This document shows positions 1 to 8,232 of a stretch of 19,733 bases of DNA, piece after piece (the stretch's first letter is position 1; every line of letters starts with the position of its first letter). The position numbers were made by a program, and so were the translations under genes. The stretch is from Cytophagales bacterium (GTDB lineage Bacteria; Bacteroidota; Bacteroidia; Cytophagales; Cyclobacteriaceae): NCBI GenBank assembly GCA_029262935.1, contig JAJCYK010000613.1, forward strand, positions 1-19,733, written 5' to 3'. The notes beneath the pieces are model-generated. The model worked only from the letters and a program-made list of their open reading frames with translations. It searched no databases and had not been told where the DNA came from.

Positions 1-2159
1 TAGACGCCCTCTTAGGGAAGATGACCTTGGAGGAAAAGGTCGGCCAAATGAATCTTTATAACGGATTTTGGGAAATTACGGGACCAGCACCTGAAGGTGA
101 AAGCGCAAAAGCAAAATACAATCACCTTAAAAATGGTCAAGTGGGTGCGGTATTGAATGTAAAAGGGGTTGAAAATGTAAGAAAGTTACAGGAATTGGTA
201 GTCAAGGAATCGCGTTTGGGTATCCCATTATTATTTGGTTACGATGTGATTCATGGGCACAAGACTTTAGCTCCTATACCTCTTGCAGAAGCTGCAAGCT
301 GGGATTTGCAAGCCATCGAGAAGTCCTCGCGAATCGCCGCTATAGAAGCATCAGCATTAGGTATTAATTGGACTTTCGCCCCTATGGTAGACATTTCCAG
401 AGATGCCCGTTGGGGTCGGGTAATGGAGGGGGCAGGGGAAGATCCTTATCTGGGATCGGCCATCGCGGTAGCTCGAGTCAAAGGGTTCCAAGGCGATGAC
501 CTTACTGCCGACAACACCATAGCGGCATGTGTTAAGCACTTTGCGGCCTATGGGTTTTCTGAGAGCGGAAAGGATTATAACACCGTGGATGTAGGTACTG
601 CTACTTTGCACAATGTCGTGTTCCCACCGTTCAAAGCTACTGTAGATGCCGGGGTCCAAACGGTTATGAATTCCTTCAACATATTAAATGGGATTCCTGC
701 GACAGGCAACACCTACTTGCAAAGGGAAATCTTAAAAGAGGGTTGGGGATTTAATGGCTTCATTGTTTCCGATTGGGGGTCCAATGGCGAAATGATCAGC
801 CACGGGTACGCTCGGGATTTGGAACATGTGGCGGAACTTTCGTCCGTTTCAGGGTCTGATATGGATATGGAGTCTTCTTCTTATGTCAATCATCTTCAAG
901 GGTTGGTTGAGTCGGGTAAGGTAGATGTTTCAGTGGTGGATGACGCCGTGAGAAGAATTTTACGGGTTAAATATGCTTTAGGGTTGTTCGAAGACCCCTA
1001 TAAGTATTGCGATCCTAAAAAAGAACAAGAACTTATCTATCACAAAGACCATCAAGCAGGGGTATTGGATATGGCGAAAAAATCTATAGTCTTGCTGAAA
1101 AATCGAGATCAGCTACTTCCTCTGGATAAAAGTCAGACAAAGATTGCTGTGATAGGAGCATTGGCTGATGACAAAAACAGCCCTTTAGGTGGATGGCGCT
1201 TAGGTTCAGATGACAACAGCGCAGTATCGGTGCTAGAAGGTTTAAAAACGTATAGCAACAACTTGACTTACGCCAAAGGAGCCGACGTATCGGTGGGGGC
1301 CACTACGTTTATCAATGAAGTGAAAATAAACGAAACGGATAAGAGCGGTTTCCCAGAAGCGATAGCAGTGGCCAAAAATGCTGATGTAGTAATAATGGTA
1401 TTAGGGGAGCATGGCTTTCAATCCGGTGAAGGTCGTAGTCGTGCCAAATTGGATTTACCAGGAGTCCAACAAGAACTTTTAGAAGCAGTCTATGGGGTAA
1501 ATCAAAATATTGTGTTGCTATTAATGAATGGAAGGCCGCTAGCCATTCCATGGGCCGTAGACCATGTGCCTGCCATTTTGGAATGCTGGCAACTTGGTAC
1601 TCAATCTGGAAATGCTATTGGTCAGGTGGTTTTTGGGGATTATAATCCCAGTGGGAAATTACCCATGAGTTTTCCAAGAAGTGTGGGTCAGGTCCCTATT
1701 TATTACAATCATTTTAATACGGGTCGCCCCCATCCTATTGAATTGGTTTTTTGGTCTCATTACATGGATGAAAGCAACGATCCACTATTTCCCTTTGGTT
1801 TTGGCTTAAGCTATACTCAATTTGCTTACGAGAATTTAAAGGTTAGCCCAGGCGCAGATGATACTTTCGACGTTAGCATTACGGTAAAAAATAAGGGAAA
1901 AGTAGCCGGTGAGGAAGTTGTGCAGCTTTATCTTCGCGACCGGGTTGCCAGTGTGGTTCGGCCAATTAAGGAGCTAAAAGGGTTTCAAAAGATCGCTTTA
2001 CAACCAGGGGAGTCCAAATCAGTAAACTTTACTTTAAGTGATTCAGAATTGGGATTCTACAATGGTGAGGGTAAATTTTTAGTGGAACCTGGCTTATTTG
2101 ACGTGATGGTGGGCACAAGTTCTGCCGAGGGTTTGATGGGTAGCTTTGAACTAAAATAA
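1..2159 (+). CDS. GH3 family beta-glucosidase (BglX-like), 5'-partial
   Basis: Retaining glycoside hydrolase of family 3, expected to release glucose or a similar sugar from the non-reducing end of beta-glucosides, normally in the periplasm. The frame is open to the window edge: codons before the ATG at 21 read DALLGK and continue into MTLEEKVGQMN, the usual start of the mature GH3 domain. That ATG is therefore internal, and the true start with any signal peptide lies outside. Counting from ATG 21, KHFAAYG is at residues 172-178 and the catalytic nucleophile is Asp251 in the VSDWG motif. The second GH3 domain carries SGEGRSR around residue 477, and a fibronectin-III-like domain (GEEVVQLYLRD, ELKGFQKI) closes the protein. 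About 712 codons follow ATG 21, so only a short N-terminus is missing. It ends 4 bases before the GNAT gene and is probably co-transcribed with it. Family certain; substrate inferred. Confidence 0.95.
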   Translation, partial: DALLGKMTLEEKVGQMNLYNGFWEITGPAPEGESAKAKYNHLKNGQVGAVLNVKGVENVRKLQELVVKESRLGIPLLFGYDVIHGHKTLAPIPLAEAASWDLQAIEKSSRIAAIEASALGINWTFAPMVDISRDARWGRVMEGAGEDPYLGSAIAVARVKGFQGDDLTADNTIAACVKHFAAYGFSESGKDYNTVDVGTATLHNVVFPPFKATVDAGVQTVMNSFNILNGIPATGNTYLQREILKEGWGFNGFIVSDWGSNGEMISHGYARDLEHVAELSSVSGSDMDMESSSYVNHLQGLVESGKVDVSVVDDAVRRILRVKYALGLFEDPYKYCDPKKEQELIYHKDHQAGVLDMAKKSIVLLKNRDQLLPLDKSQTKIAVIGALADDKNSPLGGWRLGSDDNSAVSVLEGLKTYSNNLTYAKGADVSVGATTFINEVKINETDKSGFPEAIAVAKNADVVIMVLGEHGFQSGEGRSRAKLDLPGVQQELLEAVYGVNQNIVLLLMNGRPLAIPWAVDHVPAILECWQLGTQSGNAIGQVVFGDYNPSGKLPMSFPRSVGQVPIYYNHFNTGRPHPIELVFWSHYMDESNDPLFPFGFGLSYTQFAYENLKVSPGADDTFDVSITVKNKGKVAGEEVVQLYLRDRVASVVRPIKELKGFQKIALQPGESKSVNFTLSDSELGFYNGEGKFLVEPGLFDVMVGTSSAEGLMGSFELK

Positions 2160-2163
2160 AATA

Positions 2164-2700
2164 ATGACATTCGATCATTTTAAGATAGTTCCCTTGGCCT
2201 CTGAGGACTTCGGGGCCTACTACGCTTTGATTGATAGTAACCGGAAGCGTTTGGAGGATTTCTTTGCTGGCACCGTGGCTTATACGGATACCCCGGAAAA
2301 CGCCAGGCAACACCTTGACCGCATGCTTCAAAAGACCCTGAAAAAGGAATACTTTGCGTTTGCCTTGGTTGATCTTCAAGCAAACAAATGGGCTGGTTAT
2401 CTGGATTTGAAGAATATTGATTGGCACCTACCTAAAGCAGAAATGGGTTGTTTTATTGATGCCTCCTATGAAGGTCAAGGCATCTCCACAAAAGCGTTAC
2501 AACAACTGATTAAACATTGCTTTAATGATATGGGATTTAATAAACTATTTCTACGCACCCATGAAAGCAACATGGGAAGCCGAAAACTAGCCGAAAAATG
2601 TGGTTTTGAAGTAGAAGGTGTTTTGCGAAAAGACTATAAAACCAGCTCCGGGCAATTTGTGGATTTGATGTACTATGGGCTGTTAAGGGATAGTCTCTAA
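2164..2700 (+). CDS. GNAT N-acetyltransferase, RimJ/RimL type
   Basis: Acetyl-CoA-dependent N-acetyltransferase of 178 residues, the normal size for the RimJ/RimL branch (Acetyltransf_3), cytoplasmic. The acetyl-CoA pyrophosphate-binding loop is YEGQGISTKAL from about residue 102, preceded by the beta-4 strand AEMGCFID. The C-terminal half has the typical pattern FLRTHESNMGSRKLAEKCGFEVEG, where Asn and the GF(x)EG turn are conserved in this branch. No signal peptide or membrane segment. RimJ/RimL relatives acetylate ribosomal protein N-termini, but many Bacteroidota copies act on small molecules or are uncharacterised, so the substrate is unknown. The start lies 4 bases after the glucosidase stop, which suggests one transcript; a functional link to sugar hydrolysis is not evident. 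Confidence 0.9.
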   Translation: MTFDHFKIVPLASEDFGAYYALIDSNRKRLEDFFAGTVAYTDTPENARQHLDRMLQKTLKKEYFAFALVDLQANKWAGYLDLKNIDWHLPKAEMGCFIDASYEGQGISTKALQQLIKHCFNDMGFNKLFLRTHESNMGSRKLAEKCGFEVEGVLRKDYKTSSGQFVDLMYYGLLRDSL

Positions 2701-2719
2701 AATAGATTCCGGTATTTGC

Positions 2720-2727
2720 TAGGTTTG
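2720..2727 (+). promoter_or_regulatory. Candidate -7 promoter element (TAnnTTTG)
   Basis: TAGGTTTG is an exact match to the Bacteroidota housekeeping -7 consensus TAnnTTTG and would place transcription start about 25 bases before the amidohydrolase ATG at 2759. I find no convincing -33 TTTG or TTG at the usual spacing upstream, so this is a weak prediction. It falls in the only gap (58 bases) between the glucosidase-GNAT pair and the three-gene amidohydrolase block. Confidence 0.3.
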
Positions 2728-2758
2728 GTTATATTGAAGAAAATAATCAATCCTGATC

Positions 2759-4177
2759 ATGAAGACCCTGAGTGCTTTAGTGCTTTGTTTATTCCTCCTA
2801 CCCTCACAAGCTCAAGAATTTAGCGATCCAGTAAAGACTTTTATATCGCAAGATGCCACGACAATCGCCATAACCAATGTAACCCTAATTGATGGTACTG
2901 GTGAGCCCATAAAAACGAACCAAACCGTACTCATAAATAATGGCATCATTAGAGAAGTAGGCGCTACAGGAGATGTACAAATCCCCGAGGGTACCACCAG
3001 GATTGAAGGTGCTGGTAAAACGATGATTCCTGGATTGGTGATGTTGCACGAGCATCTTTTTTATACCAGCCTACGTTTTGAAAACCGGTTTAATGTAGGA
3101 CAAATGTCTTTTACGTTTCCACGGCTTTACTTAGCAGGTGGAGTCACTACCATGCGTACGGGTGGCAGCATACAACCACAAGCCGATTTAAACATTAAAA
3201 GATGGATCGACCAAGGTAAAATGACCGGTCCAAAAATGGACGTTACCGGCCCTTTTATTGAAAGAGAGGGTACCAACATTCCGGTGCTAGGAGTGATCAA
3301 CAGTTCACATGAAGTGAGCAAAATGGTGAATTACTGGGCGGACAAAGGGGTCACGTCTTTTAAAGTCTATAACAATATCACTGCTGAGGATTTAAATGTT
3401 TGTGTGGAAGAGGCCCACAAAAGAGGCCTGAAAGTTACCGGACATTTATGTTCTCTCACTTATAAGGAAGCCTCGGAACTTGGAATTGATAACCTCGAGC
3501 ATGGATTTATGGCCTCCAGTGATTTTAACAGAAATAAAACCAAAGACCAATGTGACCCTTTTGGCGCCCGTCAGGGATTGGTAAACCAAGATATTGACGG
3601 TGCTGCCATCAACGAACTTATTGATTTATTGATCCGAAATGGCACCACCCTTACTTCTACTCCCAATGTTTTTGAACCTTATACCGATCATGAAGTTGTT
3701 CCCGGTGGAGGGTTTGAAGCTCTGGCTCCAGTCTATCAAAAAGAAGTTCAAAAAAGATACGATCGCGGTCTGGGGAAAGATTCAATAGCAGCAGTAGTAT
3801 TTAGCAAGAACTTAATTTGGTTAAGGCGCTTTTATGACAAAGGTGGCCTGTTGGTTGCCGGCACGGATCCCACGGGAGCTGGTAGAACAGTAGCCGGGTA
3901 TGCTAACCAAAGAACTGTGGAGATCTTTGTGGAAAACGGATTTGCTCTGGAGGAAGCTATTAAAATTTGCACCTTGAATGGTGCACAATTTTTAGGAAGA
4001 GACCAGGAAATTGGTACCATTGCACCCGGCAAAAAGGCGGACCTGGTGTTAATCGATGGAGACCTGCGTGAAGACATCCGATCTATTAGAAAAATGGAAA
4101 CTGTATTTAAAGACGGAGTAGGTTTTGACTCCCAGTTGATGTTTGAATCTGTGAAAGGACAAGTAGGATTAAACTAG
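2759..4177 (+). CDS. Secreted amidohydrolase, imidazolonepropionase-like
   Basis: Metal-dependent hydrolase of the amidohydrolase superfamily, 472 residues, in the branch usually annotated as imidazolonepropionase-like or Xaa-Pro dipeptidase-like. The N-terminus MKTLSALVLCLFLLPSQAQ is a signal peptide with probable cleavage after SQA, so the enzyme works outside the cytoplasm. The binuclear metal site is complete: His97-Glu-His99 on strand 1, Lys202 (candidate carboxylated lysine, in SFKVYNN), His229 (VTGHL), His248 (NLEHGF) and Asp370 (VAGTDP). The C-terminal small beta domain carries GTIAPGKKADLVLIDG. Secreted members hydrolyse amide or peptide-like bonds in diverse substrates, and the substrate cannot be read here. 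The start is well defined by the signal peptide. The gene ends directly against the MBL-fold gene, so both are surely on one transcript. Confidence 0.92.
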   Translation: MKTLSALVLCLFLLPSQAQEFSDPVKTFISQDATTIAITNVTLIDGTGEPIKTNQTVLINNGIIREVGATGDVQIPEGTTRIEGAGKTMIPGLVMLHEHLFYTSLRFENRFNVGQMSFTFPRLYLAGGVTTMRTGGSIQPQADLNIKRWIDQGKMTGPKMDVTGPFIEREGTNIPVLGVINSSHEVSKMVNYWADKGVTSFKVYNNITAEDLNVCVEEAHKRGLKVTGHLCSLTYKEASELGIDNLEHGFMASSDFNRNKTKDQCDPFGARQGLVNQDIDGAAINELIDLLIRNGTTLTSTPNVFEPYTDHEVVPGGGFEALAPVYQKEVQKRYDRGLGKDSIAAVVFSKNLIWLRRFYDKGGLLVAGTDPTGAGRTVAGYANQRTVEIFVENGFALEEAIKICTLNGAQFLGRDQEIGTIAPGKKADLVLIDGDLREDIRSIRKMETVFKDGVGFDSQLMFESVKGQVGLN

Positions 4178-4936
4178 ATGAAAATTCACCACCTGCGTAA
4201 TGCCACCTTTATCCTACATCTGGATGACCATAGATTGTTGATTGACCCCATGTTTGGTGATGTTGGAGTTTTACCGGGTTTCCGTCTGTTCCGAGGCATA
4301 CGGCGGGCCAATCCTTTAGTTGCTTTGCCCAGTGGTACGGAAACAGCCCTAAAGCAAGTTACCGGGGTAGTACTGACTCATCAACACCCGGATCATTTGG
4401 ATCCTACCGCCATCCGATGGATAAAAGAAAACCAGCAGATGTTGTATGTCCATCCACAGGATTCAAAAGCTTTAAAGAAGAAAGGGCTCACGGTTTGCCC
4501 CTTTCAAGAAAACGATTTAGGCCTGAATGTTTCTGCTGTTGCCACCAAACATGGCCCTGGGTTGGTGGGTAAATTAATGGGTAAAGGTACCGGGTGGTTG
4601 ATTTCAGGGCAAGAGCCGCTTAGCATTTACCTTACCGGTGATACGGTTTGGACACCACAGGTATCAAAAGTCCTACACGAATCAAAACCTGATGTTGTGG
4701 TTGCTCCTGCGGGAACAGCCAACTTCGGCATTGGACCGGATATCCTTTTTCCGCTCGACGAATTAATAAAAGTAGCAGAGTCCGCTCCGGGGCAGGTGGT
4801 ATTTAATCATTTGGAAGCGTTGGACCATTGTTTATTGACTCGGGCTGCCCTAAAAACTGTGCTAGATCAACACCAGCTTAGCTCAAAATGTATCATCCCC
4901 CAAGACGGGGACCTTGTTGAATTACCCCATACCTAA
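4178..4936 (+). CDS. MBL-fold metal-dependent hydrolase (UlaG-like)
   Basis: Metallo-beta-lactamase-fold hydrolase of 252 residues, cytoplasmic by absence of a signal peptide, in the L-ascorbate-6-phosphate lactonase-like (UlaG/YhfI) grouping. Binuclear site residues: His68, His70, Asp72 and His73 in THQHPDH; His125 in TKHGPG; Asp155 in LTGDTVW; and His211 in FNHLEALDH. The N-terminal strands MKIHHLRNATFILHLDDHRLL and LIDPMFGD are typical of this group. The ATG follows the amidohydrolase TAG with no intervening base, indicating translational coupling. Members act on lactones, phosphodiesters or phosphonate-like esters, so a hydrolytic role on the product of a neighbour is plausible but unproven. 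Confidence 0.9.
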   Translation: MKIHHLRNATFILHLDDHRLLIDPMFGDVGVLPGFRLFRGIRRANPLVALPSGTETALKQVTGVVLTHQHPDHLDPTAIRWIKENQQMLYVHPQDSKALKKKGLTVCPFQENDLGLNVSAVATKHGPGLVGKLMGKGTGWLISGQEPLSIYLTGDTVWTPQVSKVLHESKPDVVVAPAGTANFGIGPDILFPLDELIKVAESAPGQVVFNHLEALDHCLLTRAALKTVLDQHQLSSKCIIPQDGDLVELPHT

Positions 4937-4937
4937 C

Positions 4938-5726
4938 ATGAGTACGTATCATCTGACACCGGAAAAGCTAGTTGGGCAATTTCATCAGAAACCCCTTTTG
5001 GATGGGATAAAAATAGCTATGATGGGTTATTGTCCTAGACCAAAATCCTTTGACAATTACCAAATAGCCACCACTTCCGAACAGTTCTTTATTCACCTGC
5101 CTCCAGCTAGTGTGGAAGTCTGTGAGTATCGGGACCACCGATTTCTCAACCTTTCGCATGTTTATGGAGGGCCAGTATCTGCCGCGGTGATTGAAGAATT
5201 GGCCTTCTATGGAATTCAGGTTATTCTAGCATACGGGTTGGCTGGAGCTATTGATTCCCACTTAAAAATGGGTGATTATTATTTGATTGAATCCGCGCGC
5301 GTGGGAGACGGTACCTCCGTGCATTATACCAAGGACAAGGAGGTTGCAGCCAATGGTGATTTAAGTAAACTGCTGTTATCAACAGCAGCGGCGACTGGAT
5401 TTGAAAAGATCAATCCCGTAAAGGTTTTTACCAATGATGCTATTTACCGAGAAAGCGAGGCGCTTTTGGCGTTGGCAAAAAGGGATCATTGCGACATTAT
5501 CAATTGCGATTCCTCCCACTTGTTTGCAGTTAGTAAATCCGTGGGTATCAAAAGCGTTCAATGCGGAGTGATTTCAGACGCCAACTCCGAGGAAACAAAC
5601 TGGAGTACGTCCCTGAATGTGATGCTTTCCGATGGCCCTCAGTCTGTAGACAGCCCTATAAAGAGATTGGAGCCTTTGATTGAATTTTATATAAAATCTT
5701 TGTTACCCAAGCTTGGTCCTTTATAA
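4938..5726 (+). CDS. Nucleoside phosphorylase-fold protein (PNP/UDP family), divergent
   Basis: Protein of the purine/uridine phosphorylase superfamily (PNP_UDP_1), about 262 residues, cytoplasmic. Such enzymes split nucleosides with phosphate to give free base and ribose-1-phosphate. The fold is indicated by the central glycine strand ILAYGLAGAIDSHLKMGD and by CGVISDANSEE, where Asp214 matches the catalytic Asp of the family. The usual ribose-binding E-M-E segment is replaced by Asn189-Cys-Asp191-Ser-Ser, so activity or substrate may differ. An in-frame TTG at 4914 would add 8 residues; I prefer ATG 4938 because it leaves a 1-base gap after the MBL gene, typical of coupled genes, and the TTG lies inside that gene. 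A role in nucleoside salvage fits the 5'-nucleotidase downstream but is inference. Confidence 0.82.
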   Translation: MSTYHLTPEKLVGQFHQKPLLDGIKIAMMGYCPRPKSFDNYQIATTSEQFFIHLPPASVEVCEYRDHRFLNLSHVYGGPVSAAVIEELAFYGIQVILAYGLAGAIDSHLKMGDYYLIESARVGDGTSVHYTKDKEVAANGDLSKLLLSTAAATGFEKINPVKVFTNDAIYRESEALLALAKRDHCDIINCDSSHLFAVSKSVGIKSVQCGVISDANSEETNWSTSLNVMLSDGPQSVDSPIKRLEPLIEFYIKSLLPKLGPL

Positions 5727-5744
5727 CTTAGGGGCCTAGTGGCA

Positions 5745-5779
5745 TTGACTCCTAGTAGGAAACTGCTTACTTAATTTAA
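5745..5779 (+). promoter_or_regulatory. Candidate promoter for the dioxygenase block
   Basis: TTGACT (5745-5750) and TAATTTAA (5772-5779) are separated by 21 bases, a spacing acceptable for Bacteroidota; the second box matches TAnnTTTG in four of six fixed positions. A small perfect palindrome, TCCTAGTAGGA (5750-5760), lies directly after the first box, and CCTAGT occurs twice (5735 and 5751). The position in the 71-base gap before the dioxygenase fits a new transcription unit with a short leader. Weak evidence. Confidence 0.3.
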
Positions 5780-5797
5780 CATCTAAATAGCTCAGTT

Positions 5798-6655
5798 ATG
5801 ATTTCAAAAGAGCAAATTCAACAATTTCACGACCAAGGTTTTTTGGTTATCCCTGACTTCTTGGAGCGTGACGAAATCATGCAGTTGCGTCATCGTATAA
5901 GTAGTATTGTGGCTGATTTTAATATGGAGGCCGTTTCTGTTTTTAGTACTACCGAACAAACCAAAACATCCGATGCCTATTTTATTGATAGTGGAGACAA
6001 GATCCGATGTTTTTTTGAAGAGGATGCATTTGATGACAAGGGCACCTTACAACGACCAAAGGACCAGGCCATTAATAAAGTAGGACATGCGCTTCATGAT
6101 CTGGATGATGTATTTCAACGGGTTTCATACAAGAAAGAACTAGGCGAATTGGCCCATGCCCTAGGCATGGAAGATCCCATAATGGTACAAAGTCAGTATA
6201 TATTTAAACAACCTCGCATTGGTGGTAAGGTGGTGGCCCACCAAGACAGTACTTTCATCTATACCGACCCTCCTAGCTGTATTGGCTTTTGGATGGCTTT
6301 AGAAGATGCCACTATGGAAAATGGTTGTTTGATGGGTATTCCAGGCTCGCACCTGGCACCCTTGCATCCACGCCGATTTACGAGAAACCCAGATGGCCAA
6401 TCCACTACCTTTGTTGGAGCTGAACCTAAAGATTGGGATCTACAGCAGATGGTCCCCTTAGAAGCCAAAAGAGGTTCACTTGTGCTGCTGCATGGGGCCT
6501 GCGTACATATGAGCTTAGAGAATCGATCCTCAAGTTCGCGGCATGCTTATATTATCCATATGGTAGAACACGGGGCAGATTGGCCTGCCGATAATTGGTT
6601 GCAACGACCTGCTAACACTCCATTCAACAAGCTTTATGACCTCCTTAAGAATTAA
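5798..6655 (+). CDS. PHYHD1-like Fe(II)/2-oxoglutarate dioxygenase
   Basis: Non-haem iron oxygenase of the phytanoyl-CoA dioxygenase (PhyH) family, 285 residues, cytoplasmic. It resembles the PHYHD1 branch known from animals along nearly its whole length as I recall that protein: the segments SGDKIR-FFE, NK-GHALH, VQSQYIFKQP, HQDSTFIYT, ALEDATMENGCL and IPGSH, and the late NWLQ, are all typical. The iron triad is His148-x-Asp150 and His237 (CVHMS), and Arg248 is the candidate 2-oxoglutarate carboxylate binder. The enzyme should couple 2-oxoglutarate decarboxylation to hydroxylation of a substrate; I do not know it for this branch. No CoA-related neighbour is present. The last 20 bases overlap the start of the 5'-nucleotidase gene, implying translational coupling and possibly a shared pathway. 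Confidence 0.92.
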   Translation: MISKEQIQQFHDQGFLVIPDFLERDEIMQLRHRISSIVADFNMEAVSVFSTTEQTKTSDAYFIDSGDKIRCFFEEDAFDDKGTLQRPKDQAINKVGHALHDLDDVFQRVSYKKELGELAHALGMEDPIMVQSQYIFKQPRIGGKVVAHQDSTFIYTDPPSCIGFWMALEDATMENGCLMGIPGSHLAPLHPRRFTRNPDGQSTTFVGAEPKDWDLQQMVPLEAKRGSLVLLHGACVHMSLENRSSSSRHAYIIHMVEHGADWPADNWLQRPANTPFNKLYDLLKN

Positions 6656-8216
6656 ACTTTGGGCTAGCTGCCTGGCACTGGCTGTAGGTGCTTGCAACAC
6701 CGAACCCGTCCGTCAAGCGCCATTGGTCGCCGATGGAATTAAGGAAATAACACTACTTTTTACCAACGATTTTGAGAGTGCATTTGATCCCATACCAGCC
6801 TATTGGAGGGACGATGTGGAATTCCTAGGTGGCGCAGCTGAATTGAACACTATGATAGACAGCATACGCCAAGCCAATCAACCCGTCTTTCTATTTGATG
6901 CTGGAGATATGTTCACAGGTACCTTAAGCAATCGTACCAAAGGAGAGCTCCTGATGGAAATGATGATCACCATGGGCTACGACGCCATGGCCATTGGAAA
7001 TCACGAATTTGATTATGGCTGGCGCAATTTTAGGCAACAAATGAACCGGGTTCCTTTTCCCGTTTTAGGAGCTAACATCTTTTACAAAAACACTAAAATA
7101 CCTTTCGCCCAACCACATGCGGTGATTGAGCGTGATGGCTTTAGGATTGGGGTCATTGGGATTATTGGGCAAGACGCACGCAGCGTGGTAATTGCCTCAA
7201 ATGTGGATTCTCTGGACTTTATAGATCCGGTAATAGCGGTGAGGCAGTCGGTAGAAGTGCTTAGGGACGAAGTGGATCTGATCGTTTTACTAACCCATCA
7301 AGGCAAAACTGGTCCTATGCAAACGGATCAAGAGGCCCACCCTGAGGTGTGGCGTGATTTTGAAGAAGACATTGCGCTTTCTGGAGCGGTACCTGGAATC
7401 GACGTTCATTTTGCTGGCCATGCCCACCGAGGAATATTAGAAGCTTTCGTACATCCTGAAACGGGTACCTTAATCATGCAAACCTTTGGACATGCTACAC
7501 ACCTGGGTTACCTAAAGTTGCAGATAGCTGAAGACAGTAAGAGGATCATTAAACATGACGGTGGATTGTTGGATGTAGTAAGCAATCACTATAAGCCTCA
7601 TCCAATTTTGAAAAAGAAAATTGAAGCGTATCGGGCCCGATTTCCGGAACTAAAAGAAGTAGTCTGTACCTCAAAAGAACGATTGGTGCGGAAATACAAT
7701 GAAGAATCAGATTTAGGAAATCTATTTTCGGATATCCTAAGAGTAGAAACAGGTACGGACATTGGGTTCTTTAATTCCGGTGGACTAAGGGCAGACCTGC
7801 CTGCCGGAGAAATTACCATAGCAGACATGCTGGATGCTTTCCCTTTTGAAGACCGAATTTGGCGCCTGGAGATGACTGGTGCCCAAATTAAAGAAGTTCT
7901 GGAACAAGCATTTACTTTGGATCGGGGCATCATTCAAACTAGTGGACTGATAGCCACCTACGATCCCTCCAAGCAAAATGGACATCGCTTGTTAACACTT
8001 ACAATAGACAGCCAAGAGGTTGACGACGAGGATCGTTTTAGTGTCTCCACGATAGGAGTAATTGCGGAAGGAGGAGATCTTTATACGACATTTACTGAGG
8101 CTAAGGTAATTGAGAACCAAGGACCTTATTTTGGTGAAGTGCTGGAAGGGTATTTACGTGAAAAAGTTGAGATCAGTAAACCTTTGGGTGGTAGATTAAT
8201 ACCTAAACCTCAATGA
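6636..8216 (+). CDS. 5'-nucleotidase/metallophosphatase lipoprotein (UshA-like)
   Basis: Two-domain enzyme of 526 residues that dephosphorylates nucleotides or related phosphomonoesters outside the cytoplasm. The N-terminus ends in a lipobox-like VGAC (Cys20), suggesting a lipid anchor. The metallophosphoesterase domain shows Asp45 (TND), Asp91 (GDMF), the Asn122-His123 pair with Asp126 (GNHEFD), His221 (THQG), and His262 and His264 (GHAH). The 5_nucleotid_C domain begins near residue 345 and carries NSGGLRADLPAG and a FPFED loop. An oddity: the first-motif metal-ligand His of UshA (TNDxH) is Glu47 here (TNDFES). The ATG at 6636 lies inside the dioxygenase gene, a 20-base overlap, and is supported by the signal peptide that follows. 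A nucleotide substrate is inferred from the family; cyclic or sugar nucleotides are also possible. Confidence 0.92.
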   Translation: MTSLRIKLWASCLALAVGACNTEPVRQAPLVADGIKEITLLFTNDFESAFDPIPAYWRDDVEFLGGAAELNTMIDSIRQANQPVFLFDAGDMFTGTLSNRTKGELLMEMMITMGYDAMAIGNHEFDYGWRNFRQQMNRVPFPVLGANIFYKNTKIPFAQPHAVIERDGFRIGVIGIIGQDARSVVIASNVDSLDFIDPVIAVRQSVEVLRDEVDLIVLLTHQGKTGPMQTDQEAHPEVWRDFEEDIALSGAVPGIDVHFAGHAHRGILEAFVHPETGTLIMQTFGHATHLGYLKLQIAEDSKRIIKHDGGLLDVVSNHYKPHPILKKKIEAYRARFPELKEVVCTSKERLVRKYNEESDLGNLFSDILRVETGTDIGFFNSGGLRADLPAGEITIADMLDAFPFEDRIWRLEMTGAQIKEVLEQAFTLDRGIIQTSGLIATYDPSKQNGHRLLTLTIDSQEVDDEDRFSVSTIGVIAEGGDLYTTFTEAKVIENQGPYFGEVLEGYLREKVEISKPLGGRLIPKPQ

Positions 8217-8232
8217 TGAAAATCAGATTTAT

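Noticed and set aside
21..23. ATG at 21 as the start of the glucosidase
   Set aside because: The frame is open to the window edge and the preceding DALLGK belongs to the conserved domain start, so the gene continues outside.
4914..4937. TTG at 4914 as start of the phosphorylase-fold gene
   Set aside because: It lies inside the MBL gene and adds only MLNYPIPN; ATG 4938, one base after the MBL stop, is the simpler start.
5798..6655. PhyH oxygenase as a PhnY-type aminoethylphosphonate hydroxylase
   Set aside because: The sequence follows the PHYHD1 pattern and there is no PhnZ-like HD-domain partner or phosphonate transporter nearby.
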